Of a stretch of DNA of 64,000 nucleotides, positions 1 through 9,972 are shown in pieces (within the stretch, counting starts at the first letter, position 1; each line of letters starts with the position of its first letter). Position numbers and translations under genes: made by a program. The notes beneath the pieces are model-generated. The model made no database searches and was not told the DNA's origin. It saw nothing but the letters and a program-made list of their open reading frames with translations. This stretch comes from Bacillus canaveralius (GTDB lineage: Bacteria; Bacillota; Bacilli; Bacillales; Cytobacillaceae), in contig NZ_PGVA01000005.1 of assembly GCF_002860125.1 (NCBI RefSeq), positions 1-64,000 on the forward strand, given 5' to 3'.

Positions 1-72
1 TGACACTTACTCGGGTTGGACTTTCACCAACTAGCAATTAACGGCTTGCTGGGCACGCATAAACCAAAAAGC

Positions 73-91
73 ATCCCTATTTAATAGGAAT
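73..91 (-). terminator. Possible terminator of the GGDEF-EAL gene
   Basis: Near-perfect inverted repeat (arms ATCCCTATT and AATAGGAAT, one mismatch) that overlaps the stop codon of the downstream-reading gene. On the minus strand it is followed by CTTTTTGG, a short T run. Bases 1-72 hold no gene I can support. Confidence 0.35.
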
Positions 92-2314
92 ACTTTTCGG
101 GGCATCATCATTTGTAAGTAATTTCTCCATTTCATCTGGTGCTAAAGGTTTACTGTAGTAATAGCCCTGGCCTATTTTACAGGCGTTTTTCTTCAGAAAG
201 GCGACTTGTTCTTGATTCTCAATACCTTCGGCAATGACTGTGAAATTCAGATTATGTCCCATATCAATCATTGTTTTGACCATTGCTCCCTGATTGCTAT
301 GATTGATAATATCATCTACGAAAGACTTATCGATTTTAATGCCATCGATAGGGAGATGCTTTAAATAGCTCAAGGAAGAATAACCTGTTCCAAAATCATC
401 AATAGATATTTTTATGCCCAGATCTTTTAATTGGTTCAGGATGTTTTCAGACCTGTCGATATTCTGCATAATGCTTTCGGTAATTTCAAGTTCCAGGTAG
501 CGGGGATCCAGCCCGGTTTCATTTAGGACTTTCTTGACTAATTCGACAAAGTCATCGTCTTGAAGCTGGCGGACTGAAATATTCACGGCGATCGGAATTG
601 CTTTATAGCCTTGCTGTTGCCACTTTTTGTTCTGTTCACAGGCCTTTCTTAAAACCCATTTTCCGAGCGGAACGATAAGCCCTGTCTCTTCAGCGAGCGG
701 GATAAATTCGTCTGGGGAAATAAAGCCATGATCTGAATGCTGCCAGCGAATAAGCGACTCTACGCCGACAATTTTCCCCGTTTTTAATTCTACCTGTGGC
801 TGATAATAAAGCACTAATTGTTCCTGTTCCAGAGCTTTTCTTAAACCATTCTCCAATTCCAGCTTTCGGGAGGAAAGCAAATGCAGTTGGTCAGTATAAA
901 ATTGAAAATTATTTTTCCCGCGTTCTTTTGCCAGGTACATGGCCGTATCAGCGTTTTTGAGCAATGTTTCCTCATCTTCTCCATCAACTGGATAGATGCT
1001 GATTCCGATACTGGTTGTAACAAAAATCTCTTGAGAATTAATTTCGAATGAATGAGAAAATTCGTCGAGCATCCGCTGAGCAACATTCACGGCTTTTTCC
1101 TTATCTGTATCTTCCAATAAAATAATAAACTCATCCCCGCCCTGGCGTGAAACCACTCCATCATTTTGAACAGCCAACCCGAGACGTTTCGCTACGAGTT
1201 TTAATAAAAGATCTCCAACCGCATGTCCCTTTGTATCGTTAATGATCTTAAACCGATCCAAATCCAGAAATAAAACCGCCAGCATTTGGTTTTTTCGTTC
1301 ATTTAACACTTCATTTAAATGTTTCTTGAACATATTGCGGTTTGGCAAGCCTGTTAAGCCGTCATAATAAGCCATATATTGGATTGTTTTTTCTGCTTGC
1401 TTGCGCTGGGAAATATCCCTGCCGACGATCTGTTTTGCCGTTCGTCCTTCATAAAAAATCGGCATCGCTGTTATCTCAACATCAATTCTCTTGTCATCAA
1501 GACGGCGTGCTTGAAATTCAAACGTCATTTTTTCATCAAAATTTTCATCAAGGGTCAGCTCACGATGTTTAATTTGCTCAAGAATCGCAGGAGCAACAAG
1601 CTTCCAGATCGGCTGGCCAATTAATTCCTGCTGACTCGCAGCGCCAAACAGCTTGCTGCCCGCTTCATTGATATAATCTATTTGCCCCCTGCTATAGACG
1701 GCAATGATATCCGGCGACATTTCTACTAAACTTCGATAGCGGTCTTCACTTTCTTTACGGTCGGTAATATCAAACAAGACGCTATTAAAATCTGATAAAT
1801 TCCCATTTTCATCAACCGTTGGTATACCCCGATCCTGAATCCAGCGCACTTCACCATCAGAGCGTATAATCCGGTATACATTCGTGATTGGTTCCCCACG
1901 CAGAAAGCTCTGTTCTCTTTCGGCTAATATGTTTACATCCTCCGGGTGTATAACTCTTTTCCAGAGGGTATGATCCTGATAAAACTCGTCTAACGAATAT
2001 CCGTATAATTTTTCAATCCCTGGAGTGATCAATAAAATGTCGGATTTTAAATCGTGTGACCATATGGCAACATCCAATGTATCGAAGATATTATTTAATC
2101 TCTGTCTATTTTTCTGCAATTCTTCCGCTGTCTCATCTGTTTCCTTGAACATGAAAGAAATCATTATTACGATTACTGAAATAATGGCCAAATCAATTAT
2201 GTACTCCGAGACACCATTGGATACAAATAGAAGTGCACCTATTTCATGTAGAATTACAGCTAAAATGAAAAATCCCACAGCAATCATCACTCTATGTTTA
2301 TGTAAATTCCCCAT
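77..2314 (-). CDS. Membrane PAS-PAS-GGDEF-EAL cyclic-di-GMP turnover protein
   Basis: A 745-residue protein for c-di-GMP synthesis and/or breakdown at the membrane. Two hydrophobic segments lie at about residues 9-31 and 38-56, then PAS domains at about 70-185 (with a PAC-like end) and 190-305. The GGDEF domain (310-475) keeps an exact GGDEF at 392-396, but the usual inhibitory-site Arg (RxxD) is missing (VQND is there instead). The EAL domain (480-735) has ESL at 519-521 in place of EAL, still with the catalytic Glu, and an intact DDFGTG further on, so phosphodiesterase activity is plausible. The gene stands alone, with terminators on both sides. A c-di-GMP riboswitch lies about 18 kb away in the same window. 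The direction of net activity cannot be read from sequence. Confidence 0.93.
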   Translation of the reverse strand: MGNLHKHRVMIAVGFFILAVILHEIGALLFVSNGVSEYIIDLAIISVIVIMISFMFKETDETAEELQKNRQRLNNIFDTLDVAIWSHDLKSDILLITPGIEKLYGYSLDEFYQDHTLWKRVIHPEDVNILAEREQSFLRGEPITNVYRIIRSDGEVRWIQDRGIPTVDENGNLSDFNSVLFDITDRKESEDRYRSLVEMSPDIIAVYSRGQIDYINEAGSKLFGAASQQELIGQPIWKLVAPAILEQIKHRELTLDENFDEKMTFEFQARRLDDKRIDVEITAMPIFYEGRTAKQIVGRDISQRKQAEKTIQYMAYYDGLTGLPNRNMFKKHLNEVLNERKNQMLAVLFLDLDRFKIINDTKGHAVGDLLLKLVAKRLGLAVQNDGVVSRQGGDEFIILLEDTDKEKAVNVAQRMLDEFSHSFEINSQEIFVTTSIGISIYPVDGEDEETLLKNADTAMYLAKERGKNNFQFYTDQLHLLSSRKLELENGLRKALEQEQLVLYYQPQVELKTGKIVGVESLIRWQHSDHGFISPDEFIPLAEETGLIVPLGKWVLRKACEQNKKWQQQGYKAIPIAVNISVRQLQDDDFVELVKKVLNETGLDPRYLELEITESIMQNIDRSENILNQLKDLGIKISIDDFGTGYSSLSYLKHLPIDGIKIDKSFVDDIINHSNQGAMVKTMIDMGHNLNFTVIAEGIENQEQVAFLKKNACKIGQGYYYSKPLAPDEMEKLLTNDDAPKSIPIK

Positions 2315-2493
2315 ACTTTTCTTCCCCTTTGAAGTGATAGTAGACTATGAAGATTCATCGGTATTTCTCCGACTGTTTTTTAAACATATCAAAAAAGTAG
2401 ATACACGACAATGCAGTATTTTCGGAAGGGGGAAAATATTTTCTTATAGCTCGTCATTCGGTTTTGGCGCTCATTACAACGGTTAGTAAACGA

Positions 2494-2517
2494 CCTCCCT
2501 TTTCCGGAAAAGGGAGG
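2494..2517. terminator. Perfect 24-bp palindrome after the Ca2+ ATPase gene
   Basis: CCTCCCTTTTCC is directly followed by its complement GGAAAAGGGAGG, with no loop bases between. It sits 20 bp after the stop codon of the minus-strand ATPase gene and probably ends its transcript. There is no long T run, so it is a weak textbook terminator. Confidence 0.5.
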
Positions 2518-2536
2518 CCATTATACTTTTCCATAT

Positions 2537-5143
2537 TCATCTGCCGCTTCGCACAAAAAGCAATTTATACAGCTGAATGACGACTAAAGGCATTAACGAT
2601 AAACCATATATGGAGAGAAGCTGCGCCCTGTTCAAAACAGCTACTTCAAATACATCCATAAGCGGTTCGAGCAATAGCACGAGATGCAATAATATGATGC
2701 CAAGGATGACAGCGTACCAGATGTATTTATTTGAAAATAATCCGATTTTAAAAATCGATTCCTTTGCTCTGGCGTTAAAGCTATGAAGTAATCTTGACAG
2801 GCATAAAGTGGCAAAAGCCATTGTACTGGCTATTGCAGTATCCCCGGTTGATAACCCGATATGAAAGGCAATAAGGGTTGCTGCCGCGATCAGGAGACCT
2901 TCAATGGTGACCCTTATGGCAAAAGCTTTGTTTAGCAACGGTGTACGTATGTCCCTTGGTTTTTCTTTCATCAGTTTTTCATTGTGCGGCTCCAACCCGA
3001 TCGCGATCGCCGGCAGGCTATCCGTCAGCAAGTTGATGAATAAAAGGTGAACCGGGGCAAAAGGTACGGGCAATGCACCCAATGATGCGTACAGAACCGA
3101 AAGAATTGCTCCAGTATTCCCTGACAGCAGGAACCTGATCGCATTCTTAATGTTTTCATATATGCTTCGCCCGTTGGAAATCGCTTTGACGATCGTCGAG
3201 AAGTTATCGTCTGTTAAAACCATTGATGAAGCATCTTTCGCAACCTCTGTCCCGGTGATTCCCATCGCAATTCCGACATCTGCCTGCTTTAAGGCCGGCG
3301 CGTCATTTACTCCATCACCCGTCATCGCTACGACGTTCCCTTTTTCCTGCCATGCCCTGACAATCCTGATTTTGTGCTCCGGAGATACTCTTGCATAAAC
3401 AGATATATTTTCAACCTTGTTCCTCAGTTCTTCATCAGTTAATTTTTCAATTTCAATGCCCTCTATGGCCTCAGATTCATTCCGTAATATTCCGATTTGC
3501 CTGGCAATCGCACTTGCTGTGATGCGATGATCCCCTGTGATCATGACGGGCTTGATGCCTGCTTCAATACAGTTCTTCACTGCCTCTGCCGACTCTTCCC
3601 TTGGCGGATCCATCATCGCTGTCAGGCCTACAAAAATGTAGTTTGTTTCATCTTCGAAGCTGATATCCGGGTCTTTGACGCCTTTATATGTAAACGCAAG
3701 AACCCTTAATCCATTACTTGAAAAATCCCTGTTTACTCTTTCAATTTCCCGCTTATGCTCTTCAGTAAGCTCTGTTACACCCTCTGCGGTTTCGATCTTG
3801 ACTGTTCTTGTAAGCAGTACATCCAGTGCACCTTTTGTAATCATCACGGATTCACCGTTGAATTTATTGACAGTGCTCATCAGCTTTCGATCAGCATCAA
3901 ACGGGATTTCACCGATTCTTGGATAATCATCTCTAATGGCCAGTTCATCCAACCCGTATTTTTCTCCAAAATTAACGAGGGCGATTTCTGTCGGGTCCCC
4001 CATTTCCTTTTTTTCCTCGGTAATCGAATCATTGCAGAGAAGAGCCATTAACAAAAGCTTTTTTTCTAAAGGCCGGTCCAGATTCAGTTCATTTTGATCC
4101 AGCACCTGATTGTTGACAAACACCTTTTGGACAGTCATTTTGTTTTGGGTCAAAGTCCCTGTCTTATCTGAGCATATAACAGAAATGCTTCCGAGACTTT
4201 CAACAGCGTAAAGTCGTCTAATAATCGCATTTTCCCTGGCCATTCTCTGCGTACCAAACGCAAGCACGATTGTTACGATTGAGCTTAACGCTTCAGGAAT
4301 CGCGGCTACAGCAAGGGAGACGGCAAACATAAATGAGTCAACAATCTCACGACCCCTAAACAAATCAAGACCAAAGATAATGATTGCAATGATAATGATG
4401 ACTATGGCAAGCTTTTTTCCGAAATCATCCAAGTTCTCCTGGAGAGGAGTTTTCTTTTCCCTTGCGGTACCGAGGAGACCAGCGATTTTCCCTATTTCCG
4501 TATTCATCCCGATTCCAGTTACTAAAACAACTGCTCTTCCGTAAGTGACGAAGCTGCCTGAAAACACCATATTTTTTCTATCACCAATCGGTACGTCATC
4601 TTCATCAATCGCTTCGACAGACTTTAACGCACTGACCGATTCACCTGTAAGAGAGCTTTCATTTACCTGTAAGCTATGAGATTCAAGGATCCGTCCATCT
4701 GCACTAACATAGTCACCGGCATCCAAAAAAAGAATGTCTCCAACGACTATTTCCCTTGAGGGAATCTCGGTTCTATGCCCTTTCCTTAAAACTTTGGCTG
4801 TTGGTGAAGCAAGAGCCTTTAAGCTTCTTAGTGATTGTTCCGCTTTAATATGCTGGACTGTACCCAGTATGGCATTAATGATAACGACGATCAGGATGAC
4901 AATCGTACTTTCAAACTTCCCTAAAAAAGCAGAAATAACGGCCGCAACAAGTAGAATAATGACAAGAAAATCTTTAAACTGTTCGAAAAATACTTGGACA
5001 GCGCTTTTTCGTCTCGCTTCAGCCAGCTCATTAAAACCGTACTGCTCACGCCTTTTTTGAACATCTTCCGTATTTAAACCTTGCTCAGTAACATCTAAAT
5101 CTCTCATCACTTCTTCTGTTGATTTCCTGTAAAAATCACTCAT
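2537..5143 (-). CDS. P-type calcium-transporting ATPase
   Basis: An 868-residue P2A-type ATPase that exports Ca2+ across the cell membrane using ATP. Motifs in order: actuator TGES (about 167-170), PEAL in the membrane-4 segment (283-286, as in Listeria LMCA1-type pumps, instead of PEGL), phosphorylation site DKTGT with Asp326, MITGDH, and the hinge TGDGVNDAP. About ten membrane segments are visible, and the length fits the family. The start ATG follows GGAGGAG with good spacing. It is monocistronic. It could be called YloB/PacL-like; the ion is inferred from family, not proven. Confidence 0.93.
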   Translation of the reverse strand: MSDFYRKSTEEVMRDLDVTEQGLNTEDVQKRREQYGFNELAEARRKSAVQVFFEQFKDFLVIILLVAAVISAFLGKFESTIVILIVVIINAILGTVQHIKAEQSLRSLKALASPTAKVLRKGHRTEIPSREIVVGDILFLDAGDYVSADGRILESHSLQVNESSLTGESVSALKSVEAIDEDDVPIGDRKNMVFSGSFVTYGRAVVLVTGIGMNTEIGKIAGLLGTAREKKTPLQENLDDFGKKLAIVIIIIAIIIFGLDLFRGREIVDSFMFAVSLAVAAIPEALSSIVTIVLAFGTQRMARENAIIRRLYAVESLGSISVICSDKTGTLTQNKMTVQKVFVNNQVLDQNELNLDRPLEKKLLLMALLCNDSITEEKKEMGDPTEIALVNFGEKYGLDELAIRDDYPRIGEIPFDADRKLMSTVNKFNGESVMITKGALDVLLTRTVKIETAEGVTELTEEHKREIERVNRDFSSNGLRVLAFTYKGVKDPDISFEDETNYIFVGLTAMMDPPREESAEAVKNCIEAGIKPVMITGDHRITASAIARQIGILRNESEAIEGIEIEKLTDEELRNKVENISVYARVSPEHKIRIVRAWQEKGNVVAMTGDGVNDAPALKQADVGIAMGITGTEVAKDASSMVLTDDNFSTIVKAISNGRSIYENIKNAIRFLLSGNTGAILSVLYASLGALPVPFAPVHLLFINLLTDSLPAIAIGLEPHNEKLMKEKPRDIRTPLLNKAFAIRVTIEGLLIAAATLIAFHIGLSTGDTAIASTMAFATLCLSRLLHSFNARAKESIFKIGLFSNKYIWYAVILGIILLHLVLLLEPLMDVFEVAVLNRAQLLSIYGLSLMPLVVIQLYKLLFVRSGR

Positions 5144-5350
5144 TTCGTATCTCCTCCAGACAAGCAGAAAGCTCTGAATTAGGTTTTTTTCAAAAATTAT
5201 GTAAATGTATTGAAAAAAGCAGGGTATCTATTAAAAATGCTGCTTTGCTAATTGTTCCCTAAAACATGGATTCTAATATACGGTTTGCTGAAATCAAAAG
5301 CCGATTCTTCCCTCGCTCAGAACTTATGAATACAAAAATGCAAGCAAAAT

Positions 5351-5381
5351 AGACAGAGAGCCTGGTTCCATCTCTCTGTCT
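5351..5381 (-). terminator. Terminator of glycerate kinase gene
   Basis: Perfect 10-bp stem (AGACAGAGAG / CTCTCTGTCT) with an 11-base loop, 20 bp after the stop codon on the minus strand and followed there by ATTTTGCTT. Confidence 0.65.
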
Positions 5382-5401
5382 CAATGTTTTTCCGCAAAAT
5401 A

Positions 5402-6532
5402 TTAAGGTGCCAAGTATGTGCGCATGACTTGCTCTGAGCATTGCTCGAGAAGTTCGGCTGCGCGTTCGATCGCTTCTTGAAGCGTCATTGGAGCGTTCAC
5501 AATACTATGCACACTATGGATCCCATGTTCGTACAAAGTCTCAATTCCCTTTCCAATCGAACCAGAAAGCACAAAGACAGGAATTCCATGTTTCTTTGCT
5601 TCCTCCGCAACTCCCATTGGTGTTTTACCTGAAGCAGTCTGAAAGTCAATTTGTCCTTCTCCCGTAAAGACACACACGGCCCCGGTTAATTTTTCCGCAA
5701 GCTTTGTATAATCAATGACGATATCTATTCCCCTTTTTGTTATCGCCGGGAAAAACGCTTGAAAGGCCCCACCGATGCCTCCGGCTGCACCTGCACCAGG
5801 TTTATCATGCAAACGAATTCCGGTCTTATCTTCAACTAAATCAGCCCAATGCTGCAAATTAGCATCGAGGATTTCCAGCATTTCAGCTGTTGCCCCTTTT
5901 TGCGGTCCAAACACATAGGTCGCTCCATTAGCGCCGATTAACGGGTTTTGCACATCTGTGGCAATCAAAAATTGCGCATCGGCAATGCGCGGGTCAAAGT
6001 GCTGATCGTCAATTTCGACGAGCCGGGATAGCTCACCACCACCAAAACCAATTTCAGTACCGCTAGAGTCCAGCAATCTCATTCCGAGAGCCTGCAGCAT
6101 CCCAGCCCCGCCATCGTTGGTAGCGCTTCCGCCAATAGCCAGAATAAATTTGCGGCATCCATCATCGAGTGCTTGTTTAATCAACTCCCCTGTTCCAAAC
6201 GTCGTTGCAGCCATGGGATTGCGTTGTTCGGAACTGATCAGGCACAATCCTGAAGCACTCGCCATTTCAATGACGCAAGTCTCTTGATGTCCGAGAATTC
6301 CGTACGCAGCTTTCACCTCTTCACCCAACGGGCCCTTTACAATAACATCTACCTTTCGTCCGTTGGTAGCTGCCACTAAACTGTCCATTGTTCCTTCTCC
6401 ACCATCGGCTGCCGGTACTAAAACCGTCTCAACGTCCGGCATTGCTTTTTTAACTCCTTTTTCAATTGCCAGTGCTGCTTCAAGTGCTGTTAAAGATCCT
6501 TTGAAAGAGTCGGGCGCAATAACCACCTTCAT
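5402..6532 (-). CDS. glxK: Glycerate kinase (GlxK/GarK family)
   Basis: A 376-residue glycerate kinase that phosphorylates D-glycerate with ATP, feeding it into glycolysis. The N-terminus MKVVIAPDSFKGSLTA and the stretch GGSATNDGG are family hallmarks. The start chosen is the ATG at 6532, preceded by GGTGGGAG; a longer reading frame exists but has no ribosome site and would add 20 unrelated residues. It is divergent from a CdaR-type regulator 153 bp away, an arrangement that suggests the regulator controls it in response to glycerate or sugar diacids. The glxK versus garK naming is interchangeable here. Confidence 0.92.
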   Translation of the reverse strand: MKVVIAPDSFKGSLTALEAALAIEKGVKKAMPDVETVLVPAADGGEGTMDSLVAATNGRKVDVIVKGPLGEEVKAAYGILGHQETCVIEMASASGLCLISSEQRNPMAATTFGTGELIKQALDDGCRKFILAIGGSATNDGGAGMLQALGMRLLDSSGTEIGFGGGELSRLVEIDDQHFDPRIADAQFLIATDVQNPLIGANGATYVFGPQKGATAEMLEILDANLQHWADLVEDKTGIRLHDKPGAGAAGGIGGAFQAFFPAITKRGIDIVIDYTKLAEKLTGAVCVFTGEGQIDFQTASGKTPMGVAEEAKKHGIPVFVLSGSIGKGIETLYEHGIHSVHSIVNAPMTLQEAIERAAELLEQCSEQVMRTYLAP

Positions 6533-6644
6533 GCAATCTCCCACCTTGTCTATACGAGTTATATTTTTATTATAGTTTGCAGAAAGTTTCAATTCATCGG
6601 TTCATATCAACAAAAAACATTATAGAATTTGCGAATTTTTTGTC

Positions 6645-6650
6645 TATAAT
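6645..6650 (+). promoter_or_regulatory. -10 box for the CdaR-type gene
   Basis: TATAAT lies 35 bp before the start codon in the divergent region. No good -35 hexamer is seen 17 bp upstream, which would fit a promoter that needs an activator or is autoregulated. Confidence 0.4.
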
Positions 6651-6685
6651 AAATAATAAACCGTTTATGATAAGGATGAACTGAT

Positions 6686-7783
6686 ATGTTAACCCAGGAG
6701 ATGGCGAAAGAAATTGTTGAACAAACAATGATCCGCTTAAATCGGAATATTAATATTATGGATGAGACTGGAACGATTATTGCCTCAGGCAATCCAAACC
6801 GCATTAATCAAATTCACTTTGGAGCATTAGAAGTGCTGCGGAGTGGTCAACCTTTAATTATAAATGACAGCAATTTACACGAATGGAACGGGGCGCATCC
6901 CGGAATTAATCTGCCAATCCAATTTCAGAACCTGATTATTGGTGTAATTGGGATAACTGGAGATAGTAATGAGGTCAGGGAGTTTGGCGAGCTGGTGAAA
7001 ATGATCACTGAAATGATGATTCACCAGTCGTTTATTGCCGCGCAACTGGAGTGGAGACAGCGTTTAAAAGAACAGGTATTTGAGGACTTGTTGAAGGATA
7101 GAGATAATATCGACACCATTAAACAAAGGCTCAATTTGCTTGGGATAGACATAGAAGATCCCTATCAAGTCGGGTTGGTGGAACTGGGAATCAACCAGTT
7201 AAAAAATACAGAAATTATCCAGATATTCGAGGATACCTTTGTTGAAAAACAAGCACTCATTGGATTTTCAAACGCTAACCGTGTATTTATTTTAACTTCA
7301 AACATGCCAGAAACAAGGTTCATGCAAAAATTAGCGGCAGCTTCAAAGCAACTGAATTCTAAAAATATTTCTGTACGTATTGGAATTGGTTCAATTGCAA
7401 GCGATCAAACATGCATCCGCCATTCCTATCAAGAATCCCTCAATGCTCTATTACTGGGAAGCAACGAACAAATGATCACGACATATGCAGAAATTGAAAT
7501 GAAGGCTCTCCTCGTTCACCTCGATGAACGGGCGAAGCGGCAATTTTCAAGCCGTGTTCTCGGCAATTTATCAGAAAAACTGATCGAAACGATCGAGCAC
7601 TTTTTCGCAGCCAATCTTAATATTGGAGAATGCGCCACGAAGATGTACATTCATCGGAACTCGCTCGTTTACAGGATCAAGAAAATCAAGGAGCTTACAG
7701 GTTATAACCCGCAATTAGTAAGCGATGCGATTACATTGCAGCTTGCTGTTTGGATTGATCGAATGTCTGAAAAACAAGATTAA
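6686..7783 (+). CDS. cdaR: CdaR-family sugar-diacid regulator
   Basis: A 365-residue transcription factor. The N-terminal putative sugar-diacid recognition domain (about 1-135; LTQEMAKEIVEQTM start) is followed by a GGDEF-like/linker region and a C-terminal PucR-type helix-turn-helix (HRNSLVYRIKKIKELTG, about 330-346). The family activates glycerate, glucarate and galactarate use genes. It is divergent from glycerate kinase, which is its likely target. The ATG follows a weak AAGGA. CdaR is preferred over other PucR-type regulators because of the N-terminal domain and the neighbour. Confidence 0.88.
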   Translation: MLTQEMAKEIVEQTMIRLNRNINIMDETGTIIASGNPNRINQIHFGALEVLRSGQPLIINDSNLHEWNGAHPGINLPIQFQNLIIGVIGITGDSNEVREFGELVKMITEMMIHQSFIAAQLEWRQRLKEQVFEDLLKDRDNIDTIKQRLNLLGIDIEDPYQVGLVELGINQLKNTEIIQIFEDTFVEKQALIGFSNANRVFILTSNMPETRFMQKLAAASKQLNSKNISVRIGIGSIASDQTCIRHSYQESLNALLLGSNEQMITTYAEIEMKALLVHLDERAKRQFSSRVLGNLSEKLIETIEHFFAANLNIGECATKMYIHRNSLVYRIKKIKELTGYNPQLVSDAITLQLAVWIDRMSEKQD

Positions 7784-8066
7784 AGTGCGTATTTTTTTAT
7801 AAAAGTCTGCTACATGAATGAATTTCATAAAGCAATTCTTTAAGTGAAAAACGAACTGTTACTCAATGTTAAGGTAGTATTATTCATTTCCTACGGTATA
7901 CTCCTGTATTCTAGACAACTTTGTTCGTTTTTCGGTTTAGCTTGTTACATTGTGAAATTGACTCACATACAAATTTTTTACAATTTCTTAACACTGGGTC
8001 AAGAAAATCATGTACTTTCTTTAATAAAATGAATATAAGCAAACTTTATTTGCCAGGGGGATCAGG

Positions 8067-9398
8067 ATGAATATTACGATAGCAGGAGTGGGTTATGTTG
8101 GTTTGGTGACAGGTGTCTGTTTAGCTGAATTGGGCCATCAAGTTACATGTATAGATATTGAGGAAGAGAAGATTGCTATGCTCCAAGCCGGACGTTCTCC
8201 GATTTATGAGCCGGGGCTGGAAACCCTTCTTGAACAAAATCTGGGCTGCGGACGACTACAGTTCACAACGGATCCGCATTGTGCGTATAAAAAAGCTGAC
8301 ATCGTTTTTATTGCAGTTGGGACACCAGAACGACCGGATGGCACTGCAAATCTGGAGTACATCCAGGTGGCAGCTAAAACAATTGCTCAGTATATTACGA
8401 ATGATATTATTGTCTGTACGAAAAGCACTGTTCCTGTTGGAACGAATGATCAAATCAAACAGATCATCGAGAGCATAAAGCCGCCTTATCTCCAGGTTGA
8501 AGTCGTCTCAAATCCTGAGTTTCTTCGAGAAGGCTCAGCGATCCTCGATTTCTTCCATGGAGACCGCATCGTCATTGGCACTGATCGTCCGGAAGCAGCA
8601 GCTGTTTTGGAACAAATTTATCTTCCTTTGAAAACCCCTATTATAAAAACAGATGTGAAGAGTGCGGAAATGATAAAGTACGCTTCCAATGCGTTTTTGG
8701 CAACGAAAATTAGCTTTATCAATGAAATTGCTGCAATTTGTGAAAAAGTTGGTGCAAATATCGATGAGGTCGCATACGGAATCGGTAAAGACCAGCGGAT
8801 TGGTCACAATTTTCTGCAAGCAGGTATTGGATATGGCGGCTCCTGTTTTCCGAAGGATACGAAAGCCCTTGTTCAGATCGCCGGTAATGTTCAGCACCCA
8901 TTTGAGTTGCTGAAATCCGTGATCGAAGTAAACAATCGCCAAATATCGCTGCCAGTAGTTCGAGCCAAGGAAATATTGGGAAGCTTAAAAGGGAAAAAGG
9001 TGTCATTGCTCGGTCTGGCGTTTAAGCCGGATACTGATGATGTCCGTGAAGCAGCCTCCTTAACGATTGTGAAGGAATTACTTGAAGAGGGTGCGATTGT
9101 GACAGCTTTTGATCCGATTGCAATACCAAATGCACAGGAAGTACTGGGAAATTCGATTGAGTATACGACGGATATTCGCCAGGCCCTGGTCGATGCAGAG
9201 GCTGCCATTATTACAACAGAGTGGGAACAAATCAAGCATGCTCCTTTAGAAATATATGAATCGTATATGAAGGAACCGGTAATCATTGATGGCAGAAATT
9301 GTTATTCCCTGAAAGAGGTTGAAAAGTACCCGATTACTTATATATCGGTCGGGAGACCAGCTGTTACACCAAAATACACGAAAAATAACAGTATTTGA
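8067..9398 (+). CDS. ugd: UDP-glucose 6-dehydrogenase
   Basis: A 443-residue NAD-dependent enzyme that oxidises UDP-glucose to UDP-glucuronate. The Rossmann motif is GVGYVGLVTG (about 7-16), and the catalytic-cysteine motif is GGSCFPKDT. The C-terminal UDP-binding domain has the family's GLAFKPDTDD. The ATG follows AGGGGGATCAGG. It is the first gene of a likely three-gene operon with a PAP2 phosphatase (29 bp downstream) and a glycosyltransferase (overlapping). TuaD and YwqF of Bacillus subtilis are relatives. The sugar nucleotide it makes is probably the donor for the glycosyltransferase of the same operon. Confidence 0.95.
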   Translation: MNITIAGVGYVGLVTGVCLAELGHQVTCIDIEEEKIAMLQAGRSPIYEPGLETLLEQNLGCGRLQFTTDPHCAYKKADIVFIAVGTPERPDGTANLEYIQVAAKTIAQYITNDIIVCTKSTVPVGTNDQIKQIIESIKPPYLQVEVVSNPEFLREGSAILDFFHGDRIVIGTDRPEAAAVLEQIYLPLKTPIIKTDVKSAEMIKYASNAFLATKISFINEIAAICEKVGANIDEVAYGIGKDQRIGHNFLQAGIGYGGSCFPKDTKALVQIAGNVQHPFELLKSVIEVNNRQISLPVVRAKEILGSLKGKKVSLLGLAFKPDTDDVREAASLTIVKELLEEGAIVTAFDPIAIPNAQEVLGNSIEYTTDIRQALVDAEAAIITTEWEQIKHAPLEIYESYMKEPVIIDGRNCYSLKEVEKYPITYISVGRPAVTPKYTKNNSI

Positions 9399-9426
9399 TG
9401 ATTTTCTATCAATAGGGGGTTGGATG

Positions 9427-9972
9427 ATGAGTCTATTACGTGCCTGTTATGACTTTGAATGTCGAATATTTCAAGAAGTAAATCGCTATTTTGACAACAA
9501 GTATTTAAATCTATTTTTCCGGACAATTACACAGATTGGCGGTGCTGCTTTTACGATTGGAACGGTGCTGATCATGATAATCTTTTCGACGAGCCAAACG
9601 AGAATAACTGCGATTGCCAGTGCGCTCGCCTTATTATTCAGTCATATACCTGTCAGTATTGTTAAGAAGCTTTATCCCAGGAAAAGGCCTTATTTAATGT
9701 TGGAAAAAACAAAGTTCCCTGCTAATCCGTTAGAAGACCATTCTTTTCCGTCCGGACATACAACAGCAATATTTTCGGTGATTATGCCGTTTGTGATTCA
9801 TATACCTATACTGGCATTCGCCCTCATTCCGTTAGGTCTTTGCGTTGGCATCTCGAGAATTTATTTAGGACTTCATTATCCTTCGGATGTCATTTCCGGG
9901 ATGATCCTCGGCTCATCGGTTGCAGGCTTTTGCTATGATTTATCAGGTATTTATGGAGGTTGGACGATATGA
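9427..9972 (+). CDS. PAP2-family membrane phosphatase
   Basis: A 181-residue integral membrane phosphatase. The three PAP2 motifs are seen: the KxxxxxxRP type in KKLYPRKRP, PSGH in FPSGHTTA, and SRIYLGLHYPSD with catalytic His. Five to six membrane segments are predicted by eye. An upstream in-frame extension exists, but AGGGGGT at 9414-9420 points to the ATG at 9424 or 9427. Likely substrates are phosphatidic acid, phosphatidylglycerol phosphate or undecaprenyl pyrophosphate. In this operon, release of diacylglycerol as acceptor for the next gene's enzyme is an attractive inference. Its stop overlaps the next start (ATGA). Confidence 0.9.
   Translation: MSLLRACYDFECRIFQEVNRYFDNKYLNLFFRTITQIGGAAFTIGTVLIMIIFSTSQTRITAIASALALLFSHIPVSIVKKLYPRKRPYLMLEKTKFPANPLEDHSFPSGHTTAIFSVIMPFVIHIPILAFALIPLGLCVGISRIYLGLHYPSDVISGMILGSSVAGFCYDLSGIYGGWTI

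Noticed and set aside
1-72. End of an IS or other gene at the left edge
   Set aside because: Too short to identify; no frame or end signature that I can defend.
7844-8032. 62-codon open frame upstream of ugd
   Set aside because: No ribosome site, AT-rich spacer composition, no recognisable domain.
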